DNA of 18,115 bases from CAZQQN01 sp964549595 (GTDB lineage: Bacteria; Bacteroidota; Bacteroidia; CAILMK01; CAYYUA01). The notes beneath the pieces were generated by a model. That model was given only the letters and a program-made list of their open reading frames with translations. It was not told the origin of the DNA and did not search any database. The stretch covers positions 1 to 18,115 of the forward strand of contig CAZJWK010000055.1 of the NCBI GenBank assembly GCA_964549595.1. Reading direction: 5' to 3'. Positions 1-7,970 of this stretch are shown in pieces (position 1 is the stretch's first letter; the number at the start of each line of letters is the position of its first letter). The position numbers and the translations under genes were made by a program.

Positions 1-72
1 TTAAGGAAATCCTTGCAATCAGTTGACTTCTGGAATCACCTTCTTGGTGATTTCCGAAATCGGGATAACTCG

Positions 73-121
73 AACCAATGCCATTGATAAAAATGTTCCC
101 ATAATTATCAATGGTATGGTT
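73..121. repeat. Inverted repeat, 10-bp perfect core arms
   Basis: CCATTGATAA at 81-90 is perfectly matched by TTATCAATGG at 105-114 across a 14-base loop. Outside these arms, AACCA (73-77) pairs with TGGTT (117-121) across a small asymmetric internal loop. The structure lies inside the open minus-strand frame mentioned for the left edge, so it may be a coding coincidence, part of an RNA, or a repeat. Confidence 0.5.
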
Positions 122-137
122 TCGGTTTAATTTTTGG

Positions 138-187
138 GCACCCTTAGAACGGGTCAAAAAATGCAATCACAGGGTGCTTTTTGTTTT
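138..187 (+). terminator. Possible rho-independent terminator of a gene to the left
   Basis: GCACCCT (138-144) and AGGGTGC (171-177) form a perfect 7-bp stem, directly followed by a T-rich run (178-187). The 26-base loop is long for an intrinsic terminator, so the call is tentative. It would suit a plus-strand gene ending just left of, or within, the first 90 bases. Confidence 0.3.
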
Positions 188-576
188 GCCACTTTTGTTT
201 TGTGCAGACAAAATTAAAGTACATGAAAGCTAAAATCTGGTTAGCAAACCAGTGTCATTTCCCATTAGCCCTGCTGTTAATCGATGAAGTTTGCTCAAAA
301 GATTGAGGCTTTTTAACCTTTTCCACTTTATTCAGCCATTTCCAAACTCATTGCTATTTCCACGGAAACTTCTATGACCAGCTATAATTGGGGCTAAGCG
401 TCAATGAATCAGGCTTGGTTGGCAACGAAAAAATCCCGAAGGCCCCACAGCACTAAATTTCCATAAAAGTTTAGTAGGACCGAAAAGCAATTCTTTTAAT
501 AATAAATGCTGGGAATTTTTTCTGGAAATTCAACAGTTGTTTATTAGGAAAGGAATACCAAAAGTCATTAATAGGC

Positions 577-1293
577 ATGCGAAAAGGTAAGAAATTACTT
601 GGAGCTCTGGCTTTCTTATTCTTGGTTGTTTTTGTTTTCCAATCCCAGGATCAACCGGCCTGGAAGCAAAAGGCTCAGAAAATGGTTAAGGAGCAAATTG
701 AAGAAAGGGGTATTGACAATGAAAAACTTTTGAAAGTCATGCGGAATACCCCTCGTCACCAATTTGTTCCTGAAAAATACAAAAAGTGGGCTTATGATGA
801 CCGGCCACTGCCCATAGGGCATGATCAGACTATATCCCAGCCCTATATCGTGGCTTTGATGACTGACTTGTTACAGATTAAAAAGGATGATAAAATTTTG
901 GAAATTGGGACAGGATCCGGTTATCAGGCAGCTATTCTTGCCGGTTTGGCTGATCAGGTTTACACCATTGAAATTGTTGAGGCCTTGGCTAACCAGGCTA
1001 AAAAAAGACTGAAACAAATGGGTTTTTCCAATATTCAAGTCCGACACGGAAATGGGTACAATGGATGGCCTGAACATGCTCCTTTTGACAAGATTATTGT
1101 AACAGCTGCACCCAAAAAAATTCCCGAGGCATTAAAAAATCAACTTAAGAAAGGGGGTAGAATGGTTTTACCTGTTGGTGACCATTTTCAGCAATTGAAA
1201 ATTGTTCAAAAGACTAAAAACGGAGCGATAAAGGAAAAAAACGTTACGGGGGTTCGTTTTGTGCCTATGGTTAATCCCGGCAAAGATGAATGA
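577..1293 (+). CDS. pcm: Protein-L-isoaspartate O-methyltransferase, exported or membrane-anchored form
   Basis: This SAM-dependent methyltransferase repairs damaged proteins by methylating L-isoaspartyl residues, which then revert towards aspartate. Family marks visible in the 238 residues are the segment around 83-98 with the conserved G-x-D-Q-T-I-S-Q-P core, the SAM-binding motif I E-I-G-T-G-S-G-Y-Q-A-A at 109-119, and the post-motif strand IIVTAAP near 173-179. The N-terminus is unusual: basic residues, then a hydrophobic run at about 7-21, then a polar stretch. This reads as a signal peptide or membrane anchor, whereas the classical enzyme is a cytoplasmic protein of roughly 210 residues. 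The ATG at 577 keeps that leader and is the only nearby ATG before the catalytic domain. A permease starts 27 bases downstream on the same strand, so the two are probably co-transcribed. The family call is secure; the location is inferred from the leader. Confidence 0.93.
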   Translation: MRKGKKLLGALAFLFLVVFVFQSQDQPAWKQKAQKMVKEQIEERGIDNEKLLKVMRNTPRHQFVPEKYKKWAYDDRPLPIGHDQTISQPYIVALMTDLLQIKKDDKILEIGTGSGYQAAILAGLADQVYTIEIVEALANQAKKRLKQMGFSNIQVRHGNGYNGWPEHAPFDKIIVTAAPKKIPEALKNQLKKGGRMVLPVGDHFQQLKIVQKTKNGAIKEKNVTGVRFVPMVNPGKDE

Positions 1294-1320
1294 CATTCAT
1301 TTTTAATCCCTTTTCATGGT

Positions 1321-2643
1321 ATGGTAAGGCAAGCCCGCCAGGTTTTTCATAATCCTACGAGAAAAATCGGTTTCTCTACCGCATTGACTGTGATAATCGG
1401 GAACATGATCGGAACCGGTATTTTCACAACCACAGGGCTTATGTTGGCTGACTTTACCAACCCTCTGGCGATTCTGATTGCGTGGATAGTTGGGGGATTG
1501 GTTGCCCTTTGTGGCTCCATGACTTATGCAGAGCTTAGTGTGGCCATGCCGGAAAGTGGCGGGGAATTTCTCTATTTAAGTCGATTATACCACCCGGCTT
1601 TGGGATTTCTATCAGGATGGATTTCATTAATAGCCGGTTTTTCAGCTCCCATTGCAGCGGTAGCGGTAGGTTTTGCGGAATACATGGAAAGTGTTTACAG
1701 TAGCTTTCCTATATTGCCCGGAGCTATTGGGGCTGTCCTTATATTCTCAGTTTTGCATTTATGGCATGTCTGGTTTGGCGGGAAACTTCACGATTTTTTC
1801 ACCGGGGTACTTTTAATATTGATTTTGACATTGATCACGGTTGGCATATACGGGGCTTTGCAATGGGATACTTACAGTCATAATTTTTTTAAAATACCTG
1901 ATTGGCAAACGTTGTTAAGCCCATCTTTTGCCACAGGCCTCATATTGGTTATGTATGCCTATTCTGGTTGGAATGCGGCCGCCTATTTGGGTGGGGAAGT
2001 CAAAAATCCCCAACGAACACTGCCTTTGGCTTTAATTTGGGGTACCTTAATCGTTACGGTTTTGTACACAGGTTTGAACGTTTTTTACCTTATGGCTGCT
2101 CATCCTGAAAAACTGGCCGGCAATGTAGAAATTGCTCATATTGCCACAAAGACGGTTATTGGTGAAAAGAGTGGAAAATGGGTTTCTGTATTGGTTAGTC
2201 TGGCCTGCTTGTCTTCATTAAGTGCCATGATTATGACAGGACCAAGGGTTTATCAAAAAATGGGAGAGGATTTTAAAACCTTTCAATTTTTAGCAAAAAG
2301 AAGGGCAAACGGTGCCCCCTTTTTAGCAGTTAGTCTTCAGGCGCTTGTGGCTATTTTGCTGATTGTTACATTTACATTTGAAACAATCCTCACTTACATT
2401 GGTTTTACGCTAAGTTTGTTTGCCGGGTTAACAGTAGCTGCGGTTTTCCTGTTAAGGAAAAATTATGGGGCTAAATCAGGAGGTTATAAAACCTGGGGGT
2501 ATCCCTTTGTCCCCTTATTCTTCTTACTGGTAATGGCCTGGATGGTGGGGCATGCTTTGTACGATAAGCCTATTGCTTCAATCGCAGGCTTAGGAACCGT
2601 TGGGGTTGGCGGTTTGATTTACTGGTTTGTCAGGGATAGGTAA
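1321..2643 (+). CDS. APC-family amino-acid permease
   Basis: A 440-residue integral membrane protein with about 12 hydrophobic segments, the standard size for the amino acid-polyamine-organocation superfamily. The first helix carries the hallmark substrate-binding stretch I-G-N-M-I-G-T-G-I-F (about residues 26-35). Further family-like features are the glycine-rich helix-2 region with the conserved A-E-L (about 70-72), and the segment Y-A-Y-S-G-W-N-A-A in helix 6. The protein should sit in the inner membrane and move amino acids by proton symport or exchange. The sequence does not fix the substrate; it resembles the L-type/SteT-like branch more than the polyamine branch. Translation probably starts at ATG 1321, 27 bases after pcm, with no strong ribosome-binding site, as is usual in Bacteroidota. 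A weak terminator follows at 2676. Confidence 0.9.
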   Translation: MVRQARQVFHNPTRKIGFSTALTVIIGNMIGTGIFTTTGLMLADFTNPLAILIAWIVGGLVALCGSMTYAELSVAMPESGGEFLYLSRLYHPALGFLSGWISLIAGFSAPIAAVAVGFAEYMESVYSSFPILPGAIGAVLIFSVLHLWHVWFGGKLHDFFTGVLLILILTLITVGIYGALQWDTYSHNFFKIPDWQTLLSPSFATGLILVMYAYSGWNAAAYLGGEVKNPQRTLPLALIWGTLIVTVLYTGLNVFYLMAAHPEKLAGNVEIAHIATKTVIGEKSGKWVSVLVSLACLSSLSAMIMTGPRVYQKMGEDFKTFQFLAKRRANGAPFLAVSLQALVAILLIVTFTFETILTYIGFTLSLFAGLTVAAVFLLRKNYGAKSGGYKTWGYPFVPLFFLLVMAWMVGHALYDKPIASIAGLGTVGVGGLIYWFVRDR

Positions 2644-2675
2644 AATTATCTCATTTCAGCATGCCTGGCCTGTTC

Positions 2676-2703
2676 AAAGGGGGTGTATCAAAAGCCCTTT
2701 TTT
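2676..2703 (+). terminator. Weak terminator-like hairpin after the permease
   Basis: AAAGGG (2676-2681) pairs with CCCTTT (2695-2700) across 13 bases and runs into further T residues to 2703. It lies 33 bases after the permease stop, the right place to end the pcm-permease transcript. The stem is short. The same bases include a GGGTGTATCAAAA stretch (2681-2693) that could instead be an old mobile-element end. Confidence 0.4.
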
Positions 2704-2972
2704 GAGAGAAAAATTTGAATCCGTACTAAGGGTTAAAAATTGATTGTCAACAACCTACTTAGAAATATAAAAGCCCTTTAAAAACGAAAATTTTTGGTTT
2801 TTCGGTTTTGATGCATTTCTCTGGTAGGATTGAGGTTAGAAGGAAAAAAGCTCATATTTAGGGCAAAAATAAAGGGAAAGAAACTCAAAACGGGAAATCG
2901 GCTTTTTATGCGCTTATGTTATCTAAAATACAGCGAATTAGCAACTTATCTGATAAGAGGGCAGGAAGTCTG

Positions 2973-3001
2973 AAATGGTACTTATAAAACAGATACCATT
3001 T
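2973..3001. repeat. 8-bp perfect inverted repeat in the 2.6-3.2 kb gap
   Basis: AAATGGTA (2973-2980) and TACCATTT (2994-3001) are exact reverse complements separated by 13 bases. No T-run follows on either strand, so it is not a standard intrinsic terminator. Role unknown. Confidence 0.4.
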
Positions 3002-3174
3002 GAGTAGCAAGAGCCCACTTAGCTATACAAGACCAATCGTTAGAAACCAGAATTTCAAAGCCTAACCGAGTGTAAATTCATGCAAGATGGATTCAAAACA
3101 AAAATGAACGCAGTTTCCAAAGTCCTTACCCCTTTTCAATGTACCCCAATTGGAAATGGCTTAAAATTAATACT

Positions 3175-4719
3175 TCATACCCCAAAATCAATTCCTTGCG
3201 CAAGGGGCATTTCCGTGCCATAATTGACCGTGTTGGTTTGCCTTCTCATATAGTTTTTCCAGGCATCAGAACCAGCCTCACGGCCACCGCCGGTAGCCTT
3301 TTCACCACCAAAAGCTCCGCCAATTTCGGCTCCGGAAGTGGCAATATTCACATTAGAAATGCCTACGTCAGATCCCGCAGAGGAGAGGTATTGCTCCACC
3401 TCCCGCACATTCAGTGAGAACAATCCGGAAGACAACCCTTGGGGGACATCATTGTGAATGCGGATGGCTTCATCAAAATCCTCATACTGCATGAGGTAAA
3501 GCAAGGGACCAAAGGTTTCTTCCCTGACTATTGGCGTATCAGGGGATACCTCTGCAATAGCGGGATTGAGGTAAAAACCATTTTCACAACCTTTAACGGT
3601 TACTTGCTCTCCGCCATGGGTGATTTTGCCACCTTGTGTCTCAACAGTCTTAAGGGCATTTTTGAAAGTATCAATTGAACCCTGATCAATGACCGGGCCG
3701 ACTATAGTGTCCTCATCAAGGGGATGTCCGATTCGCAATTGCTTGTAAGTATTCAGCAGTTTTTGTTTGAAATCCTCGTATACGGATTTATGGATAATAA
3801 GCCTTCTTGTGGTGGTGCAACGTTGCCCGGCAGTTCCCACGGCGCCAAAAAGGACAGCCCTTAAAGCCATATCCAGATCCCCGTGCTGGGAAATAATAAT
3901 GCCGTTATTGCCCCCCAGTTCAAGGATGGGGCGGCCTAAACGGGCCTGAACAGCCGGACCTACTTTTTTACCCATTGCTACTGAACCAGTGGCTGAGACA
4001 ATGGGAATACGGTTATCAGCAGTGATCTTTTCACCAATTCGGCTATCCCCTACTGCAAGATTGAAAACCCCTTTGGGTACATCGTTTTCTTTCAGGACAG
4101 ACTCTATAAGGTTTTGAACAGCCACCGCACAGAGGGAAGATTTTTCAGAGGGTTTCCAGATTACCGGGTCACCGGCTATAATGGCATTGAATGTATTCCA
4201 CGAATAAACCGCTACCGGAAAATTAAAAGCAGTAATGATGGCCACAGGCCCCATCGGATGCCATTGTTCAAACATCCGGTGATCTGGCCTTTCAGAAGCC
4301 ATGGTTTTTCCATACAACATCCTGGATTGCCCCACGCAAAAATCCGCCATGTCGATCATTTCCTGTACCTCACCCATGCCTTCCTGGTAAATTTTTCCGG
4401 ATTCAAGGGAAACCAAAGCACCCAATGTTTCTTTATATTCCCTTAATTTAAGGCCAATTTGCCTAATGATTTCTCCCCTTTCAGGGGGCGTCACTTTTCG
4501 CCATTCCTTAAAAGCCTCATTCGCCTCTTTAACGATATCATCAAATTGAGCCGGTGTGGCCATTCTGACTTTAGCAAGTACTTGGTTATCAGCCGGTGTA
4601 TGACTGGTTATCAATTCTCCATCATCAGCGGAGCGCCAGTCATAACCATTGCTAACCCCATTGTTTTCAGCTTCTAAGCCTAAGGCCTTTAAAGTGGATT
4701 GTATTTTGTCCTCGAACAT
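3175..4719 (-). CDS. ALDH7-type aldehyde dehydrogenase (probable alpha-aminoadipate-semialdehyde dehydrogenase)
   Basis: An NAD(P)-dependent aldehyde dehydrogenase of the ALDH7/antiquitin type. This group usually oxidises alpha-aminoadipic semialdehyde (in equilibrium with piperideine-6-carboxylate) in lysine breakdown, and also detoxifies other aldehydes. Counting from the ATG at 4719 (514 residues), the catalytic cysteine is about C301 in G-Q-R-C-T-T-T-R. The general-base glutamate is about E267 in L-E-L-G-G-N-N, a motif form typical of ALDH7. The cofactor-site asparagine is about N166 in A-F-N-F-P. A TTG seven codons upstream (4740) keeps the frame open. It falls between a TAnnTTTG box at 4742-4749 and the expected transcript start, so the ATG is preferred. 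The gene is monocistronic and divergent from the lipoprotein at 4888. No other lysine-degradation gene is in the window, so the substrate is inferred from family only. Confidence 0.9.
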   Translation of the reverse strand: MFEDKIQSTLKALGLEAENNGVSNGYDWRSADDGELITSHTPADNQVLAKVRMATPAQFDDIVKEANEAFKEWRKVTPPERGEIIRQIGLKLREYKETLGALVSLESGKIYQEGMGEVQEMIDMADFCVGQSRMLYGKTMASERPDHRMFEQWHPMGPVAIITAFNFPVAVYSWNTFNAIIAGDPVIWKPSEKSSLCAVAVQNLIESVLKENDVPKGVFNLAVGDSRIGEKITADNRIPIVSATGSVAMGKKVGPAVQARLGRPILELGGNNGIIISQHGDLDMALRAVLFGAVGTAGQRCTTTRRLIIHKSVYEDFKQKLLNTYKQLRIGHPLDEDTIVGPVIDQGSIDTFKNALKTVETQGGKITHGGEQVTVKGCENGFYLNPAIAEVSPDTPIVREETFGPLLYLMQYEDFDEAIRIHNDVPQGLSSGLFSLNVREVEQYLSSAGSDVGISNVNIATSGAEIGGAFGGEKATGGGREAGSDAWKNYMRRQTNTVNYGTEMPLAQGIDFGV

Positions 4720-4741
4720 ATTTGCCTTTTTTATTTTCAAA

Positions 4742-4749
4742 CAAAAGTA
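4742..4749 (-). promoter_or_regulatory. Possible -7 box for the aldehyde dehydrogenase
   Basis: On the minus strand these bases read TACTTTTG, an exact match to the Bacteroidota -7 consensus TAnnTTTG. Transcription would start near 4736, leaving a leader of about 17 bases to the ATG at 4719. No convincing -33 TTG is seen at the expected distance, so this rests on one element. Confidence 0.35.
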
Positions 4750-4887
4750 AAAATTAATTGAAGGCCTTCCTTACTGAAGAAAGTGAATATAAATCATGAT
4801 CTATTACCCGGAAAGTTGGAATTAAAAAGCAATTTTAGCAGTTTATAAATCGTTGTTTTTCTAATCAAATCAAAACAGTTTCAGGCA

Positions 4888-6042
4888 ATGCTTTACAAGG
4901 TTTTCTCAATTATTTTTGGGATAATAATCATTTCAACGGGGTGCCAAAACGTAGAGAAAAGAAGTCACGGAGGAGGAAAAAGGCAGGTCTCTAAAAGACC
5001 TGAGCAAGGTTTTACCCCTTCTTCATCCGGAAAAGAATTTGAAGTATTAATCTTAAATGACAGCATAAACAAGGAGAAAACCTTACAAAAAACCATAGAC
5101 AGCGTTTTTAATAAACCTTACCCCGCTTTACCTCAAAAAGAACGGTGGTTTTCAACCAATTATATAAAAGCCAGAAATTATAACAAGATTCACCGGCGGC
5201 ATAAAAGTGTGCTCTTCCTCTCCATCATACCAGAAGATAAAATGACCAACTCGCTGGTCTCCGATGAGCTGTTTTCACAGAAAACGCTACAGGAAATGGC
5301 CAATAGCCGGGAAATCAGTATTAAGACCAAATGGGATGTGTTTGCCCAACCCCAACTGGTAATGCTTATCACCGCTCCTTCCCGCGATAAGCTTAAAGAG
5401 AATATCCATAAATACCAATCTGAGATCGTTGATTGGTTTGATCGTCAGGAATCCAGAGTGTTTAAAGAAAAAGTGTATAGTGGTGGTAAAAATACTATCC
5501 TCATTAATGAAATGAAAAATACCTTCGGCTTCCATATCAAACTTCCTAAGCAATATGATAAGGAAAAATTCTTTGAGGAGCCTAATAAGCAATTAAAAAA
5601 AACCGGTGCCCGGTCATTGGCTTGGTACAGTATGGGTACAAAGGAAACGGTTCAGAATGTAATGGCTTTTACCCTTCCTTATGAAGCCGGTAAATTGAAC
5701 AAAAAAGGCATCAAGCAAATAAGAAATAAGGTTTCAAAGCCTTTGATCAGGGGTTCAAAAGATGACACCTATATGGTCATTGAAGACCGGTATTCGGATG
5801 TGCCTTTACAATATGAAACCCAATCCATCAATGACAAAAAAGTTCATATGCTCCGGGGACTTTGGCGTTTTAAAAATGATTACATGGGTGGCCCTTTTGT
5901 GACTTATGTAATGGGTGATCAATCAAACGACCGACTCATTGTGCTGGACGGTTTCATTTTTGCAGCCGGAGAGAAAAAGAAACCATTAATGAAACGTGTG
6001 GAAACCATTCTTAAAACCTTTGAATTAAAAAAGCCTCAATGA
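4888..6042 (+). CDS. DUF4837 family lipoprotein
   Basis: A 384-residue protein recognised as the Bacteroidota-specific DUF4837 family, which has no established biochemical function. The N-terminus has a short basic start, a hydrophobic run (about 5-17) and S-T-G-C ending at C19. This points to lipidation and envelope anchoring, although the serine at position -3 of the lipobox is not ideal. A basic low-complexity linker follows (about 22-42). The family-like S-S-S-G-K-x-x-E-V-x-I-L-x-D-S block then begins near residue 45. The rest is soluble alpha/beta sequence without recognisable catalytic motifs. A possible terminator follows the stop, and the TPR gene begins 83 bases later on the same strand, so linkage is plausible but not proven. 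Start: the ATG at 4888 gives the complete signal sequence. Confidence 0.8.
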   Translation: MLYKVFSIIFGIIIISTGCQNVEKRSHGGGKRQVSKRPEQGFTPSSSGKEFEVLILNDSINKEKTLQKTIDSVFNKPYPALPQKERWFSTNYIKARNYNKIHRRHKSVLFLSIIPEDKMTNSLVSDELFSQKTLQEMANSREISIKTKWDVFAQPQLVMLITAPSRDKLKENIHKYQSEIVDWFDRQESRVFKEKVYSGGKNTILINEMKNTFGFHIKLPKQYDKEKFFEEPNKQLKKTGARSLAWYSMGTKETVQNVMAFTLPYEAGKLNKKGIKQIRNKVSKPLIRGSKDDTYMVIEDRYSDVPLQYETQSINDKKVHMLRGLWRFKNDYMGGPFVTYVMGDQSNDRLIVLDGFIFAAGEKKKPLMKRVETILKTFELKKPQ

Positions 6043-6044
6043 TG

Positions 6045-6081
6045 GAAAAATTTCATTAACGAGGCATGAAATTTTCACTTT
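6045..6081 (+). terminator. Terminator-like hairpin after the DUF4837 gene
   Basis: GAAAAATTTCAT (6045-6056) pairs with ATGAAATTTTC (6066-6076) with a single bulged A, and is followed by ACTTTTT. The stem is long but A/U-rich. A competing pairing GCCTC (6033-6037) with GAGGC (6061-6065) could form an alternative stem, so the hairpin might attenuate rather than fully stop transcription into the TPR gene. Confidence 0.4.
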
Positions 6082-6125
6082 TTAAGTTGTTCAATTGACA
6101 AACTAACTTTCAGAAAACTCCGGAT

Positions 6126-7952
6126 ATGCAAAGATTTTACTGGATTGCGATTTTGACCATTTTATTCACGGCCGGCCATGCTTTTGCCCAGGAAAAGGGA
6201 GACAAAAAAGATCGCCTGGCCGTTCAGTATTACCAGAATGAGTCTTACGAGAAAGCCTTACCCCTTTTTGAAGATCTGTTTAACAACAACAGGAGTTCTT
6301 CCTATTTTTATGAATACTACCTTAAAACCCTCTTGAAACTTAAGCGCTACGATAAAGCCATTGGCATGCTGAAATCCCAAAAGCGAAAATTTGACAAAAT
6401 GCGCTATAAGGTGGATTTAGGTTACCTTTATGGCTTGAAAGGGCGAAAAAAGAAAGCCAAACAGATCTACGAGGATGTTATTGATCAAATACCCGGTAAT
6501 AAAAACCAAATCCAAACCACAGCCAATTCCTTCAAAAATCGCGGAAAAATTGATTTTGCCATAAAAACCTACCAAGAAGGCCGTGAAAAGATCAATGATG
6601 AACTGGCTTTTAGCATTCAACTGGCCCGCCTCTATAAAAAGAAAAAGGAATATGAGCCAATGTTTGAGCACTATGTCAATGCCCTTAAAGCCAACCAGCA
6701 ATCCAAAAAAATTATTCAGGGAGCGTTACAAGAGTTGGTGATGAAGCCTGGTCCCTACAAAACCTTTAAGTCCGTCCTTCTCAGCAATATTCGTTCAAAC
6801 CCCGACAAAGGGGAATTGATTGACATGCTTAGCTGGTTATTCATCCAAAATGAGGATTTCAACTCTGCATTTATCCAGCTAAAGGCTTTGCAAAAAAGAA
6901 GAAATACAAACGGCGGTCGACTCATGAAATTAGCCAGGATAGCGCGCAAAAATGAGGCCTATAAAACAGCTGAATCTGTTTATGATTATATCAAAGGCCT
7001 CGGCAAGGAAAACCCTTATTATTTCAAGGCCAGGCAAGGAATTTTGGATGTGAAGTATGACCGTATCACCAAATTAGGGAAATTTAAACAAAAAGACTTA
7101 AAGGCACTGGAACAGTCCTACGAGGACTTTATCCAGGACCCTCGTTTTAACTATTCGGATAATGGCAGAGCAATTTTACGACTGGCAGAAATCAAAGCAG
7201 GATATTTAGATAAGGTTAAGGAAGGCATTCAGCGATTAAAAAAACTCACTCAAAAAAATCTGCGCGGGAATAGAACCTTAAAAGCCAGGGCAAGGCTGGC
7301 CTTGGGGGATTATTACATGCTTCAGGGTAAAGAATGGGATGCTCAATTGGCCTACTCTAAAGTAGAAAAAATGTTTGAAGACCACCCGCTGGGGCATAAA
7401 GCAAAATTCAGAAATGCCAAACTTTCTTTCTACAAAGGGGACTTTAATTGGGCTTCTTCTCAACTGGAAATCCTGAAAGGCTCTACTTCAAAGCTCATTG
7501 CCAATGACGCTTTGGAACTGGGCATGTTAATTAAGGACAACCGGGGCTTGGATACCACGGAGGTGCCCCTTCAAATGTATGCCAGGGCAGACTTGTATAT
7601 ATTCAAAAATCAGTTTGAAAAAGCCAATCAAAAATTGGATTCCCTGCTTAATCGCTTCCCTGACCATAACCTGACTGATGAAATTTACTTTGCAAAGGCC
7701 CGTATTGCTGAAAAAAGAAATAATCACGATACGGCCGTTGATTTTTTAGAAAAAGTGTATACCCAATACAAAGACGATATTTTAGCGGACGATGCTTTAT
7801 TCAAAGCCGCAAAAATTTATGAAAACAAGTTGAACAATCCGGATAAAGCAAAAAACCTGTATGAGGAATTGATTTTAGAACACAAAGCAAGCGTTTATAA
7901 AATCAAAGCAAGGGATAATTTCCGAAGGCTCAGGGGTGATGTGATGAATTAA
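6126..7952 (+). CDS. Periplasmic tetratricopeptide-repeat protein
   Basis: A 608-residue protein with a cleavable-looking signal peptide (hydrophobic 5-18, A-F-A-Q at about 19-22). Helical repeats of the TPR type follow almost to the C-terminus. Typical W/L-G-Y-A-F-A-P spacing is visible near 29-60 (the Y-x-N-E-S-Y-E-K-A-L-P-L-F-E unit), 65-85, 96-120, 130-160 and 165-195. A second block near 390-600 includes D-Y-Y-M-L-Q-G-K-E-W-D-A-Q-L-A-Y-S-K-V and several Y/F-x-K-A units. The C-terminal half resembles repeats found in outer-membrane-associated scaffold proteins. No enzymatic domain is seen. The protein probably acts as a protein-protein scaffold in the periplasm. The partner is unknown; the neighbouring DUF4837 lipoprotein is a candidate. 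The gene ends 18 bases from the stop of the convergent M16 gene. Confidence 0.85.
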   Translation: MQRFYWIAILTILFTAGHAFAQEKGDKKDRLAVQYYQNESYEKALPLFEDLFNNNRSSSYFYEYYLKTLLKLKRYDKAIGMLKSQKRKFDKMRYKVDLGYLYGLKGRKKKAKQIYEDVIDQIPGNKNQIQTTANSFKNRGKIDFAIKTYQEGREKINDELAFSIQLARLYKKKKEYEPMFEHYVNALKANQQSKKIIQGALQELVMKPGPYKTFKSVLLSNIRSNPDKGELIDMLSWLFIQNEDFNSAFIQLKALQKRRNTNGGRLMKLARIARKNEAYKTAESVYDYIKGLGKENPYYFKARQGILDVKYDRITKLGKFKQKDLKALEQSYEDFIQDPRFNYSDNGRAILRLAEIKAGYLDKVKEGIQRLKKLTQKNLRGNRTLKARARLALGDYYMLQGKEWDAQLAYSKVEKMFEDHPLGHKAKFRNAKLSFYKGDFNWASSQLEILKGSTSKLIANDALELGMLIKDNRGLDTTEVPLQMYARADLYIFKNQFEKANQKLDSLLNRFPDHNLTDEIYFAKARIAEKRNNHDTAVDFLEKVYTQYKDDILADDALFKAAKIYENKLNNPDKAKNLYEELILEHKASVYKIKARDNFRRLRGDVMN

Positions 7953-7970
7953 GCTTTTTTTATTCCGATT

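Larger units (their letters stand above)
1..576. other. Left-edge non-coding region with successive foldbacks
   Basis: No complete gene is seen before the ATG at 577. The first 180 bases carry four inverted repeats in a row: 3-7/10-14, 34-40/46-52, 81-90/105-114 and 138-144/171-177. A minus-strand frame is open from position 166 to the left edge (about 55 codons). It has no ATG, but its protein-like text includes a stretch resembling D-N-x-G-N-I-F-I. It could be the edge or a remnant of a gene lying to the left. Plus-strand frames entering from the left stop at 2-4, 24-26 and 85-87, so a plus-strand gene could also end here. From about 190 to 576 I see only small AT-rich hairpins (237-252, for example) and no clear TAnnTTTG promoter for the gene at 577. 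Confidence 0.5.
2644..3174. other. 531-base non-coding gap between convergent genes
   Basis: Transcripts from the permease (+) and the aldehyde dehydrogenase (-) both end here. No ORF in the gap looks like a protein, and no tRNA or other RNA gene is recognised. Structure seen: the terminator-like hairpin at 2676; an A/T palindrome centred on 2791 (2780-2802) with AAAAAC and GTTTTT outer arms; a short dyad CTTATC-T-GATAAG at 2945-2957; and a perfect 8-bp hairpin AAATGGTA/TACCATTT at 2973-2980/2994-3001. The gap is long compared with the other intergenic spaces here and may hold decayed sequence. Confidence 0.5.

Noticed and set aside
3139..3417. Plus-strand open frame at the end of the aldehyde dehydrogenase gene
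   Set aside because: It lies almost wholly opposite a well-supported ALDH7 coding region and its translation is unlike any family I know.
4720..4740. TTG start at 4740 for the aldehyde dehydrogenase
   Set aside because: It falls between the predicted -7 box and the expected transcript start, and the ATG at 4719 already gives the normal family length.
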